A stretch of 64,000 nucleotides of DNA from UBA2199 sp964628035 (lineage in GTDB: Bacteria; Acidobacteriota; Aminicenantia; UBA2199), in the NCBI GenBank assembly GCA_964628035.1, contig CAZVPI010000001.1, forward strand, positions 124,001 through 188,000. Direction: 5' to 3'. The notes below the pieces were generated by a model that made no database searches, had not been told where the DNA came from, and saw only the letters and a list, made by a program, of their open reading frames with translations. The number at the start of each line of letters is the position of its first letter. Position 1 is the stretch's first letter. The position numbers and the translations under genes were made by a program. Positions 7,306-15,306 of this stretch are shown one piece after another.

Positions 7306-8216
7306 AGACCGGCATCGCGCTGGGCGGCGGCGCCGCCAAGGGGCTCGCCCACATCGGCGTGCTCAAGGCGCTGCGGCGCCGGGGCATCGTCCCCGACCTG
7401 GTGGCCGGCACCAGCATGGGCGCCCTGGTCGGGGCTCTGTACTGCCTGTGGGGAGACATCGACGCCGTGGAATCGTTCGCCCTGGGCTTCGAAAACGCCG
7501 ACCTTTCGCCCTACCTGGGAGCACGTCCCAGCAGCTCCGGGCTCGTCTCGGAAAAGCGCATCCAGTCCTTTCTGGACGACCTTTTGGGCGAAACGGCGAT
7601 CGAGTCGCTGCCGCTGCCCTTCTTCTGCACCGCCACCGACGTCCGCCGCGGCAGCGAAGTGGTGCTTGGCGGCGGCAGCCTGGCCCGCGCCGTCCGCGCC
7701 TCCATCTCGGTGCCGCTGATCTTCAAGCCGGTCTCCCTGGACGGGCGCTTCCTGGTCGACGGCGGGCTGGTCAACCCGGTGCCGGTCGACGTGCTCAAGA
7801 AGAACGGCGCCGCCTTCACCATCGCCGTCAACGTCATCTCGCCCCTGGCCGAGCGCAGCCGCCCCGTTTCCAAGGCCGTCCGCGGCTCGGGTCGGGGCCG
7901 GGAAAGGCCGCTCATCGCCCGCCTCGACGAATTTTTCAGCCGCACGCTTCTCAGCGGCGGTCCCGGCCGCGAGCCCAACCTGATCGAGACCACCCTGGCC
8001 GCGATCGAGATCATGCAGGAAAAGCTGGTCCTGGCCAGGCTGCGCGTCGACGCCCCTGACGCCACCATCCACGTCGACACCGCCGACTTCAAGATGTTCG
8101 AGTTTTACCGCCCGGGGGCGATCATCCGCCGCGGCGAGGAGGCGGCCGAGCGCCAGCTGGACGTGATCCTGAAGCTCGGCCGCGAACTTGATCCCCGCGC
8201 CGCCCGGGAGGGCTGA
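7302..8216 (+). CDS. Patatin-like phospholipase (RssA/NTE type)
   Basis: Serine acyl-hydrolase with a Ser-Asp dyad, acting on phospholipid or lysophospholipid acyl chains. In 304 residues, the oxyanion loop GGGAAKG is at about 8-14, the nucleophile elbow GTSMG has S38, and the DGG motif has D153, in the order typical of the bacterial YchK/RssA group. SARA-like pairing with the upstream M19 gene is physical (GTG start overlaps its stop). The region after residue 200 is charged and less typical. No signal peptide or membrane segment is seen. Physiological substrate unknown; with the dipeptidase it may act in envelope turnover, which is inference. Confidence 0.88.
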   Translation: MKTGIALGGGAAKGLAHIGVLKALRRRGIVPDLVAGTSMGALVGALYCLWGDIDAVESFALGFENADLSPYLGARPSSSGLVSEKRIQSFLDDLLGETAIESLPLPFFCTATDVRRGSEVVLGGGSLARAVRASISVPLIFKPVSLDGRFLVDGGLVNPVPVDVLKKNGAAFTIAVNVISPLAERSRPVSKAVRGSGRGRERPLIARLDEFFSRTLLSGGPGREPNLIETTLAAIEIMQEKLVLARLRVDAPDATIHVDTADFKMFEFYRPGAIIRRGEEAAERQLDVILKLGRELDPRAAREG

Positions 8217-8217
8217 C

Positions 8218-8634
8218 GTGGAGTCCTGCGCCTGCGAAAAGTGCGTCAGTGCCTGCCGCCGCGACCCAGGCCGCCTCGTACCGGCCGACCTGCCCCGCAT
8301 AGCCGCCTTTCTCGGTATGAGGGTGCCGGAGCTTCTCGCCGGCTACCTGGTGATCATCCCGGCCAAAAACAGCCACGTCCGCTTTCTGGCGCCGGCGAAG
8401 ATCAAGGCTTCGCGCCTGCTGGCCGCACCCGGGACCCTTGTTCCCGAATACTACTCCGAAGAGAAAGGGAGCTGCGTTTTTCTCGATCCCGACGGCGCCT
8501 GCCGCATCCACCCGGTCAAGCCCTTCGAGTGCGCCGCCTACATGGGCTGCAAGCACACATTCCTCGGCAGGCCTTACAAAGAGAGAGACGTGGAAAATTT
8601 CTTCATATCCCGCTGGAGGAAGTTTCAGATTTAG
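8218..8634 (+). CDS. YkgJ-family cysteine-cluster protein
   Basis: About 138 residues with two groups of cysteines: an N-terminal CxCxxCxxxC (C4, C6, C9, C13) and a later CVFL, CRIHPVKPFEC, C set. This is the pattern of the zinc/iron-binding CxxCxxCC family (YkgJ, UPF0153), whose function is undefined. GTG at 8218, one base after the patatin stop, keeps the N-terminal cysteines and avoids overlap. A TTG at 8188 in the same frame would add ten residues and overlap the patatin gene by 29 bases. Third gene of the dipeptidase-patatin unit. Confidence 0.72.
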   Translation: MESCACEKCVSACRRDPGRLVPADLPRIAAFLGMRVPELLAGYLVIIPAKNSHVRFLAPAKIKASRLLAAPGTLVPEYYSEEKGSCVFLDPDGACRIHPVKPFECAAYMGCKHTFLGRPYKERDVENFFISRWRKFQI

Positions 8635-8808
8635 TTTGATGGAACTCGGCGCAGGACATGGGGCAGGCGGCGTATGGGTACCTGCAAAAGTTCGGAAAGC
8701 AGCCATGCATCGCAGCAGCCAGTGCTCGCCAACGTCGGACCTTGATGCTCTCCGCGGTTTTCTTTTCTAACCGTACGCCTTACGCCGAATGCCGTGCGCC
8801 TGGTCCCT
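8635..8808. repeat. Intergenic region with GCCGTACGCC-type degenerate tandem
   Basis: Between convergent genes. Bases 8771-8800 are imperfect 7-8 bp units (CCGTACG, CCTTACG, CCGAATG, CCGTGCG). The rest shows no gene or terminator. Confidence 0.5.
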
Positions 8809-9012
8809 TCAGCCCCCGGAAATCAGGTGGATGGCCTCGACATTGTCGCCGTCGCCGACAAAGACCCGGTCATAGTCCTCTTTCCTGACCAAACGGCCGT
8901 TGATCTTGACCACGATCATCGGGAAGGTGAACTTGTTCAGGGCCAGCAGCTCGCGCACGCTGAACGACTCGCCCGCCATGCTGACCTCGTTGTTGTTCAG
9001 GATGATCCTCAT
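8809..9012 (-). CDS. thiS: Sulfur carrier protein ThiS-like
   Basis: A 67-residue ubiquitin-fold protein ending in the Gly-Gly tail (HLISGG) needed for adenylation and thiocarboxylate formation. The sequence begins MRIILNNNEV and contains FPMIVVKINGRLVRKEDY, as in ThiS. It donates sulfur for the thiazole ring of thiamine, or for another pathway in related carriers. It lies 12 bases after thiF, its predicted activating enzyme. Thiazole synthase thiG and thiH are not in the window, so the pathway is not proven. Confidence 0.82.
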   Translation of the reverse strand: MRIILNNNEVSMAGESFSVRELLALNKFTFPMIVVKINGRLVRKEDYDRVFVGDGDNVEAIHLISGG

Positions 9013-9024
9013 GTCCCGCTCCGC

Positions 9025-9636
9025 TCACTCGTCCCAGACGTCGTCGCCGCGGCTGGGCTCCAGGTCGTCCAGGAGGATCTCCAGCACCTGGTTGGCCTGC
9101 AGCGCCGCCACGGCAGCCACGCGCGGAGCCAGCGGCGGCAGCTCCTCCGAGACCTCGCTCGTCTCGTCGCCGCAGATGAACAGGCTGCCCAGCCGGCGCG
9201 TGCGCAGCTCGTTGTTGCGGCCGTAGCCGGCCAATCCCGAGCCGGCGACGATGAACTTGTCGGGGAAATGCTCGCTCACGGCCTCGATGATCATCCGTTT
9301 CTGTTCGGCGAGATCGAAGGCCTCGACAATCACCCGGCAATCGCGGAAAACGCGGACGATCTCCTCGGGGCCGAGGCGCAGGTCGTGGGTTTCAATCACG
9401 ACGTCGGGATCGATGCGCAGCAGGTTGTCGCGCAGGGCCGCCACCTTCTTTTGCCCCACCTGGTCGAGGAAATAGTACTGGCGGTCGAGGTTCCCGCGGG
9501 TCACGATGTCGAAATCGGCGATGACCAGGCGGCCGACCCCGACACGGACCAGGGCCGCGGCGCAGTTCGAGCCCAGGCCGCCGCAACCGGCGATGCCGAC
9601 ACAGATTCCCTTGAGTTTTTGGAGTTTTGATTTCAT
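9025..9636 (-). CDS. thiF: ThiF-family sulfur-carrier adenylyltransferase
   Basis: E1-like enzyme that adenylates the C-terminal glycine of a ThiS-type carrier. The 203 residues contain the Rossmann ATP loop GIAGCGGLGSNCA (about 13-25), the acidic DFDIV strand end and the NLDRQYY motif (about 50-56) whose Arg contacts ATP. KKVAALRDNL and a Cys in LFICGDE follow. The short form without zinc-binding CxxC pairs is typical of the ThiF type 2 group found with a solo ThiS. Upstream promoter is good; thiS follows by 12 bases. Confidence 0.87.
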   Translation of the reverse strand: MKSKLQKLKGICVGIAGCGGLGSNCAAALVRVGVGRLVIADFDIVTRGNLDRQYYFLDQVGQKKVAALRDNLLRIDPDVVIETHDLRLGPEEIVRVFRDCRVIVEAFDLAEQKRMIIEAVSEHFPDKFIVAGSGLAGYGRNNELRTRRLGSLFICGDETSEVSEELPPLAPRVAAVAALQANQVLEILLDDLEPSRGDDVWDE

Positions 9637-9653
9637 CCGATCCCAGAGATACT

Positions 9654-9682
9654 ATTATATTATCAAAAACGGCGAAAAGCAA
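9654..9682 (-). promoter_or_regulatory. Promoter of thiF-thiS
   Basis: Minus strand TTGCTT (9682-9677), 17-bp spacer, TATAAT (9659-9654), leader about 17 nt to ATG 9636. No room for a TPP riboswitch, and none of its motifs are seen. Confidence 0.65.
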
Positions 9683-9725
9683 TCAAAAAGCGGCCCTCAC
9701 GCCCGGCCGGGCCCTGGGAAGCGGC

Positions 9726-10760
9726 TCACCCCCCGGTTGCCAGCTGGCCGCAGGCCGAGCGGATCTCCCCGCCCTTGGACCAGCGGGTGACGACGGTCAG
9801 CCCCAGGTCGAGCAGCACGGAACGGAAGCGCTCGACGGCCTCTTCGGCCGGGCGGCGGAAGGGGAGGCCGGGGCTGGGATTGAAGGGGATGAGGTTGACC
9901 TTGGCCGGGATGCCGCGGATCAGGCGCGCCAGCTGCCGCGCCTGGGCCGGGGAGTCGTTGAGCCCGGCCAGCAGGACATACTCGAAGGTGACGCGCTGGC
10001 GTCGCCGGCTGGCGCGAAAATGGGCCAGCAAATCCTCGAGTCTCTCCTGCCGGGAGATCGGCATCAGTTCGGCGCGCAACCGCTCGTCGGGGGCGTTGAG
10101 CGAAAAGGCGATCTTCACCTGCGGGAAGTCGCGCTCCAATCGTTCCAGGCCGCCCAAGATCCCGGCCGTGGAGACGGTGACGTGCCGCGGCGAGACGTTC
10201 AAGCCGTCGGGGGTGAAGATCAGCCGCAGCGCCCGCGCCAGGTTTTCGTAGTTGAGCAGAGGCTCGCCCATGCCCATGAACACCAGGTTCACCCGGCCGT
10301 GGTACACGCCCAGCTCCTTCTTCAGGGATAGGATCTGGGTGACGATCTCGCCGGCGCTGAGGTTGCGGCGGAAGCCCATGGCGCCGGTGGCGCAGAAGGC
10401 GCAGGCCAGCGGACAGCCGGCCTGGCTGGAGAGGCAGAACGTATAGTGCCCCTTCTCCGGGATCAGCACCGCTTCCACCTTCGCACCGTCGGCCAGCCCG
10501 ATCAGCAGCTTGCGCGTCCCCTGCCGGTCGCCCTGCTGCCCGAGCACCGGACGCAGGTTCCAGTCGTAGAGAGCGGCCAGCGTCTCGCGCCCGGCCTTGG
10601 CGATGTTGCTCCAGGAATCCGGCTCCTGGACGTTCTTGTGATGGACCCACTGGAATGCCTGGCGGGCGACAAAGCCGCGGAAGCCGGCGGCAGCGAGCCC
10701 GGCCTCGAGCTCGTCCAGCTGCAGCTCCAGGATCCAGGGCTTTTCCTTTTTCTCGTTCAC
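9726..10760 (-). CDS. rlmN: Dual-specificity 23S rRNA/tRNA adenine-C2 methyltransferase RlmN
   Basis: Radical-SAM enzyme that methylates A2503 of 23S rRNA and A37 of some tRNAs at C2. With a GTG start at 10760 the protein has 344 residues. The radical-SAM cluster motif is C116-x3-C120-x2-C123 (GCPLACAFCATGAMG). VFMGMGEPLLNY follows, then the SAM-binding region and the C-terminal catalytic Cys in RSACGQLATGG. The frame is open upstream to 10859, but that stretch is intergenic repeat DNA and would add 33 atypical residues, so GTG 10760 is chosen. The start remains the least certain part. Downstream tail ends at 9726, 90 bases before the thiF promoter. Confidence 0.92.
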   Translation of the reverse strand: MNEKKEKPWILELQLDELEAGLAAAGFRGFVARQAFQWVHHKNVQEPDSWSNIAKAGRETLAALYDWNLRPVLGQQGDRQGTRKLLIGLADGAKVEAVLIPEKGHYTFCLSSQAGCPLACAFCATGAMGFRRNLSAGEIVTQILSLKKELGVYHGRVNLVFMGMGEPLLNYENLARALRLIFTPDGLNVSPRHVTVSTAGILGGLERLERDFPQVKIAFSLNAPDERLRAELMPISRQERLEDLLAHFRASRRRQRVTFEYVLLAGLNDSPAQARQLARLIRGIPAKVNLIPFNPSPGLPFRRPAEEAVERFRSVLLDLGLTVVTRWSKGGEIRSACGQLATGG

Positions 10761-11046
10761 AGGCTCATGATATAGAACTCGGTGACACGTGACAAGTGAC
10801 GATTGATGAGACTCGGCATACGGCTTACGGCAGCAGCATTGAATGAGCCCTGGTGACAAAGAACGAGCAAGGGGAAGAGGGGAAAGCCTTTAAAGGAAAA
10901 AGGCGAAAGTAGAAGAAGGATAGCCCTCGATGTTTGTTTGTATTACCACTTCTCATCACTCATTACTCATCACGGATCACTTGATCGTTGGGTTTTCGAG
11001 GGCCTCTGCCGTACGCCGTCAGCCGTACGCCAAACTCCGCTGTTCA
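10761..11046. repeat. Non-coding region with several degenerate tandem repeats
   Basis: About 290 bases between rlmN and the aminotransferase promoter, no gene seen. It contains GTGACA/GTGACG-type units at 10781-10808, CGGCATACGGCTTACGGC at 10814-10831, TCATCACTCATTACTCATCA at 10953-10972 and GCCGTACGCCGTCAGCCGTACGCC at about 11008-11031. Each is an imperfect 7-8 bp tandem with its own consensus. Confidence 0.55.
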
Positions 11047-11075
11047 TTGAAATCCTCGCCCAACAAGCATATAAT
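11047..11075 (+). promoter_or_regulatory. Promoter of class I aminotransferase
   Basis: TTGAAA (11047-11052), 17-bp spacer, TATAAT (11070-11075). A leader of about 20 nt carries GAGGAGG (11092-11098) before ATG 11103. Confidence 0.75.
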
Positions 11076-11102
11076 TCCTCTTCCGCTACCTGAGGAGGCT
11101 CC

Positions 11103-12290
11103 ATGAACATTTCGCAGCGCGCGCAGCACATCCAGGAATCGCCGATCCGCAAGCTCACCGCACTGGCCAACGCCGCCAAGAAGACGGGCCGAACCGTCTA
11201 CCACCTGAACATCGGCCAGCCCGACATCCCGACGCCGCCGGCCTTCATGGAGCGCATCAGCGCCTACAAGGAAAAGGTCCTCTCCTACGGCCCCTCGGAC
11301 GGTTTGGAGGCGCTCAAGACCGCCATGATCCGCTACTTCGAGCACTTCCAGATCAAGCTGGAAGTGAAGAACATCGTCATCGCCACCGGCGGCAGCGAGG
11401 CCATCTCCTTCGCCTTCAACGCCGTGGGCGATCCCGGCGACGAGATCATCGTCTCCGAGCCGTTCTACACCAACTACAGCGGCTACGCCTCGCAATGCAA
11501 CCTGAAGCTCGTTCCGGTGACCGCCAAGGCCGAGAACGGCTTCCACCTGCCGCCGATCGCCGAGTTCGAGCGGAAGCTGGGCCCGCGCACCCGCGCCATT
11601 CTCCTCTGCTCGCCGAACAACCCCACCGGCACGGTCTACACGCCGGAGGAACTGAAGGCCATCGGCGAGTTCGCCCGCCGTCACGATCTTTTCCTCATCG
11701 CCGACGAGGTGTACAAGGAGTTCACCTACGACGGCAAGGTGCACTTCAGCGTCCTGCAGCTGGAGGGGTTGGAGGATCGGGTCGTCGTCGTCGATTCCAT
11801 CTCCAAGCGCTATTCGGCCTGCGGCGCCCGCATCGGCGCCGTCCTGTCGCGCAACGAGGAGGTGATGAAGGGCATCACCAAGTTCGCCCAGGCCCGCCTC
11901 TGCCCGCCCACTCTCGAGCAGGTAGGCGCCATCGGCGCCTACGAGCTGCCCCACGACTACTTCGACGGCGTCATGGCCGAGTACCAGAAGCGCCGCGACA
12001 TCCTGTGCTCGGTCCTGCAGTCCCACCCGCGCATCGTGCTGCACAAGCCCGAGGGGGCTTTTTACGTCATGGCCAAGCTTCCGATCCAGGATGGCGAGAT
12101 CTTCGCCCGCTGGCTGCTGAACGAGTTCCAGGACAACAACGAGACGGTGATGGTCGCCCCGGGCGAGGGCTTCTACAAGACGCCGGGGCGGGGCAAGGAC
12201 GAGGTGCGGCTGGCCTATGTCATCGAGGCTTCGAAGCTCGAGCGCGCCGCCAGGCTGCTGCTGATCGCCATCGACCGCTTTCCGGGTTGA
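11103..12290 (+). CDS. PLP-dependent class I/II aminotransferase
   Basis: A 395-residue fold-type I aminotransferase related to aspartate/aromatic aminotransferases. Seen: YHLNIGQPDIPTPP near the N-terminus, SYGPSDGLEALK, ATGGSEAISFAF (PLP phosphate site), CSPNNPTGTVYTPEE (about 177-191) and IADEVYKEFTYDG. The PLP lysine is in VDSISKRYSACGARIG (about 240), and the C-terminus has a substrate Arg in DEVRLAYVIE. Substrate cannot be told from sequence; aspartate or branched/aromatic amino acids are plausible. Transcribed alone with its own promoter and strong Shine-Dalgarno. The next small gene follows after 95 bases. Confidence 0.88.
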   Translation: MNISQRAQHIQESPIRKLTALANAAKKTGRTVYHLNIGQPDIPTPPAFMERISAYKEKVLSYGPSDGLEALKTAMIRYFEHFQIKLEVKNIVIATGGSEAISFAFNAVGDPGDEIIVSEPFYTNYSGYASQCNLKLVPVTAKAENGFHLPPIAEFERKLGPRTRAILLCSPNNPTGTVYTPEELKAIGEFARRHDLFLIADEVYKEFTYDGKVHFSVLQLEGLEDRVVVVDSISKRYSACGARIGAVLSRNEEVMKGITKFAQARLCPPTLEQVGAIGAYELPHDYFDGVMAEYQKRRDILCSVLQSHPRIVLHKPEGAFYVMAKLPIQDGEIFARWLLNEFQDNNETVMVAPGEGFYKTPGRGKDEVRLAYVIEASKLERAARLLLIAIDRFPG

Positions 12291-12386
12291 ATCGCCCAGG
12301 CTGTTCCTGGTCAGGACCGGCCCGTCTCCGGTTGCGGTTGACATTCAATCCGGTGCGTGGTAAGGGGTAGGCAGCGGAGGTCTTCC

Positions 12387-12566
12387 ATGCCAGTGAAAAG
12401 AACGGTCATGAGGAGCTCGAAGGGGAAGAAGCTGTACGCCGTGCGCGACGCCAAGGGGCGCTTCAAGGACATCCAGAGCTACAAAAAGGCGCACGCGGCC
12501 GACATCAAGCGCAAGAGCAAGGCCGAAACCGCCAAAAAAGCCAAACCCAAGGCCAAGAAAAAGTAG
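12387..12566 (+). CDS. Small lysine-rich basic protein, function unknown
   Basis: A 59-residue, strongly basic protein. An ordered-looking N-terminal half (KRTVMRSSKGKKLYAVRDA, then GRFKDIQSYKKAH) is followed by a low-complexity Lys/Ala tail (KAKPKAKKK). ATG 12387 has GGAGG at 12376-12380, an ideal spacing; ten extra codons upstream are not needed. A TTGACA at 12338-12343 with TAAGGG 17 bases later could be its promoter. The tail resembles those of histone-like or RNA-binding proteins, so nucleic-acid binding is a guess. I recall similar short MRSSxGKKLYAVRD proteins in Deltaproteobacteria/Acidobacteria annotations, always uncharacterised. Confidence 0.7.
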   Translation: MPVKRTVMRSSKGKKLYAVRDAKGRFKDIQSYKKAHAADIKRKSKAETAKKAKPKAKKK

Positions 12567-12775
12567 CCTGTTTGCCAATGCCCCCTGGCGGCGGGCGCTG
12601 GCCGATGCAGCCGATATTGTAACGTTCGTACAAACTCATTCTTTATGGGCCTGCGGCATACGCCCACTACCGTAAAGTATGCATCGGCATTCAGGATGCT
12701 TTCGGCCGGATCGAGTTGCAATGCGTGCAAGGGAGTTTTTCGGGCCATACGCCTTGCGCCGTAAGGCGAGTCTTG
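12567..12775. repeat. Intergenic region with GCATACGCC-type degenerate tandems
   Basis: Between convergent genes. Imperfect 7-8 bp units occur at about 12650-12688 and 12745-12770 (CCATACGCCTTGCGCCGTAA). No hairpin-plus-T-run terminator recognised for either gene. Confidence 0.45.
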
Positions 12776-14044
12776 TCAGTTCCGGACCTCGATAGTCTGC
12801 TCGCGTTCGCTGCCTACGGAGACATGGCCGATCTTGGCACCCGCGAATTCGGCGATGAAATCGAGGTAGGCGCGAGCCGCCTGTGGAAGCTCTTCCAGGC
12901 GGCGCGCCTTTCCCAGGGGCTGCCGCCAGCCGGGCAGCGTACGGTAGACCGGGACGACGCGGGCCAGGGCGTCGGCGTGGCCTGGGAAATCGGCGCCGCG
13001 GCGGCCGTCGAGGTCGTAGGCCACCGCCACCTGGATCTCCGCCAGCGAGTCGAGGACGTCCAGCTTGGTGAGGAAAAGGCGGTCGACGCCGTTGATCTCC
13101 ACGGCATGCCTGAGGGCCACCAGGTCGAGCCAGCCGACACGGCGCGGCCGGCCGGTGGTGGCGCCGTACTCGTTGCCCAGTTCGCGCAGGCGGTCGCCGC
13201 TCCCGCCCTTCAGCTCGCTGGGAAATGGGCCCTCGCCGACGCGGGTGGTGTAAGCCTTGGAGACGCCCAGCACCTGGCCCACTGCCTTGGGCGATAGCCC
13301 GGTTCCGGAGAAGACCCCGGCGATGGTGGTGTTGGAGGAGGTGACGAAGGGGTAGGTGCCCAGGTGGATGTCGAGCAGGCTCCCCTGCGCCCCTTCGAAC
13401 AGGATCCGCTTCCGCTCGCGCCAGGCCCGGTGCATCAGGGCGGTGGTGTCGGCCACGTGGGGGCGCAGGAACTTCCCGGCCTCCAGGTAGGCGGCGATCG
13501 CCGCTTCCAGCTCTCCGGCGGGCTGTCCCCAGGCGGCGAAGAGGCGGTTGTAATACTCGGCCAGAGGCGCGATCTTGGCACGAAACGCCTTCTCGTCGAG
13601 CAGGTCGCCGACGAACAGGGCGCGGCGGCCGATGACATCCTCGTAGGCCGGGCCGATGCCGCGGCGGGTGGTGCCGATGCGCTGGTAGCGCGAATCCTCG
13701 AACACGACGTCCAGCTGCTGGTGGAAGGGCAGGATCAGCGGCGCCCCGGCGCTCAAGGAAAGGTTCCCCAGGGTCAGGCCCAGACGGCGGGCGTTGCTCA
13801 CCTCCTCGACCAGCTGCAGCGGCTGCACGACCACGCCGTGGGCGATCACCGCCAGGCAGTCGGGATAGAAGATCCCCGAGGGCAGCACGTGCAGGACGAC
13901 CTTTTGCCCTCGGTAATAGACGGTATGGCCGGCGTTGTGGCCGCCCTGGAAGCGGGCCACCACGTCGAAATTTCCGGCCAGGTAATCGATGGCCTTGCCC
14001 TTGCCCTCGTCCCCCCACTGCAGCCCCAGCACGACTGTGTTCAT
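12776..14044 (-). CDS. purA: Adenylosuccinate synthetase
   Basis: Joins IMP and aspartate with GTP hydrolysis to adenylosuccinate, first committed step to AMP. In 422 residues the GTP loop GDEGKGK is at 11-17 and GGHNAGHTVYY at about 38-48. The TTRRGIGPAYEDV and FEGAQGSLLDIHLGTYPFVTSS (about 210-231) signatures follow, and the GVSKAYTTRVGEGPFP segment. Length is normal. ATG at 14044 overlaps the RsbU-type phosphatase stop (ATGA). It is the last gene of an operon whose other members are a signalling cassette and ndk. That is an unusual setting for purA but both ends concern nucleotides. Confidence 0.96.
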   Translation of the reverse strand: MNTVVLGLQWGDEGKGKAIDYLAGNFDVVARFQGGHNAGHTVYYRGQKVVLHVLPSGIFYPDCLAVIAHGVVVQPLQLVEEVSNARRLGLTLGNLSLSAGAPLILPFHQQLDVVFEDSRYQRIGTTRRGIGPAYEDVIGRRALFVGDLLDEKAFRAKIAPLAEYYNRLFAAWGQPAGELEAAIAAYLEAGKFLRPHVADTTALMHRAWRERKRILFEGAQGSLLDIHLGTYPFVTSSNTTIAGVFSGTGLSPKAVGQVLGVSKAYTTRVGEGPFPSELKGGSGDRLRELGNEYGATTGRPRRVGWLDLVALRHAVEINGVDRLFLTKLDVLDSLAEIQVAVAYDLDGRRGADFPGHADALARVVPVYRTLPGWRQPLGKARRLEELPQAARAYLDFIAEFAGAKIGHVSVGSEREQTIEVRN

Positions 14045-15306
14045 GACGTCCCCTGCCCGCGCACCTTGACGACCAGGATGGTGGCGTCGTCGCGGAAATG
14101 CCCCTTGCCGATGAAATTCTTGACGCGGCGGTACAGCGCCTCGCCAAGCTCCCTGGCGCCCAGGTGGCGGTGCGCCTGGAGAAACTCGCCGACGGCCTTC
14201 TCTCCGAACTCCTCGCCCCTGGCGTTCTGGGCCTCGAACACGCCGTCGGTGAAGGCGCAGATGACGTCGCCCGCCTGCAGCGGCAGCGTCTGCTCCTGGT
14301 AGCCGGAGTCGGAGCCGAATCCGAGCAGCAGCCCGCCGACGTCAAGACGGCGCAGCCCGCGGGCGCCCGCCAAAAACGGCGCGCTGTGGCCGGCATTGAC
14401 GTAGGTCACGGCCGGCGCCTCATCGTTGAGCAGCATCCAGAACAGGGTGATGAAGCGGCTGCCGCGGGTCAGCTCGTGGATGAAGGCATTGGCCCTGGCG
14501 ATGAAGACGGCCGGCTTGTAGAGGTACAGCTCGTTCATGGAGTGGAAGACGGCCTGGCAGGAGGCGGCCAGCAGGGCGGCGGCCAGCCCTTTGCCTTCGA
14601 CGTCGGCCAGGGCCAGCGGCTGCACGTTCTTGCGCTTCTTGAGGATGTCGTAGTAGTCGCCGCCGACCTCCTGGATCGGCTCATAGAGGACCGCCAGGTC
14701 GTAATGGCTCAGCGGCGGCAGCGACTGCGGCAGGAGCGAGAGCTGGATGGAGCGGGCGATCTTCATCTCGTGCTCCAGCTTGCGCTTCTCCACGATCTGC
14801 GCCAGGTAGCGGATGTTGTCCAGCTCCACCATCATGAAGCGCGACAGGATGACGGCGAACTCGAAGTCCTCCGCCTGCAGCTCGCTGCGGTTGAACTTGC
14901 GGCCCAGGCCGAGGATGGCCGGGCGGCGGCGGGCCTCGGAGACGTTGAGCAGATAGGCGATGCGCCGCGCCTGCAGCAGCTTCTTCAGGTCGTCCAGGCC
15001 ATGCGGCAGCGAGTCGACCTCGACGCGCTCGTCGCCGCCCAGGGCGCGGTTCAGCCTCCTCTTCAGCAGCTGGATCTCGTCCTCGGCCAGGGCGAAGCCG
15101 CGCTTGCGCAGCAGGTCCTGGCGGCGGTCGAAGAAGAACGTGCGCGACAGGCCCAGCGGCGCCATGAGCGAGGAGAAAAAAATGCGCATCACGTGGTCGA
15201 CGTCGAACTGCGTCTGCATGGCCGAGGACAGCTCATGGATGGAGTTCAGCTGCAGCTTGCGGAACTGCAGCTCGCGCTGCAGCCGCCTTACTTCGGAGTC
15301 CGCCAC
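14041..15306 (-). CDS. RsbU-like PP2C (SpoIIE) serine phosphatase with GAF-like sensor
   Basis: A 421-residue regulatory phosphatase expected to dephosphorylate a STAS antagonist protein. The N-terminus (1-20) is a short coiled coil, residues 20-185 look like a GAF-type sensor, and a linker helix (EKRKLEHEMKIARSIQLSLLPQ, about 192-213) introduces the catalytic domain. There the metal-binding aspartates are visible: VGGDYYDI (about 235), LADVEGKG, FTDGVFEA and the C-terminal FRDDATILVV. No membrane segments, so it senses a cytoplasmic signal. Start ATG 15306 overlaps the RsbW-type gene by 19 bases; the stop overlaps purA. Confidence 0.88.
   Translation of the reverse strand: MADSEVRRLQRELQFRKLQLNSIHELSSAMQTQFDVDHVMRIFFSSLMAPLGLSRTFFFDRRQDLLRKRGFALAEDEIQLLKRRLNRALGGDERVEVDSLPHGLDDLKKLLQARRIAYLLNVSEARRRPAILGLGRKFNRSELQAEDFEFAVILSRFMMVELDNIRYLAQIVEKRKLEHEMKIARSIQLSLLPQSLPPLSHYDLAVLYEPIQEVGGDYYDILKKRKNVQPLALADVEGKGLAAALLAASCQAVFHSMNELYLYKPAVFIARANAFIHELTRGSRFITLFWMLLNDEAPAVTYVNAGHSAPFLAGARGLRRLDVGGLLLGFGSDSGYQEQTLPLQAGDVICAFTDGVFEAQNARGEEFGEKAVGEFLQAHRHLGARELGEALYRRVKNFIGKGHFRDDATILVVKVRGQGTS

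Noticed and set aside
10951..10980. CRISPR-like repeat array
   Set aside because: Units are 7-8 bp, degenerate and contiguous with no spacers; no cas genes.
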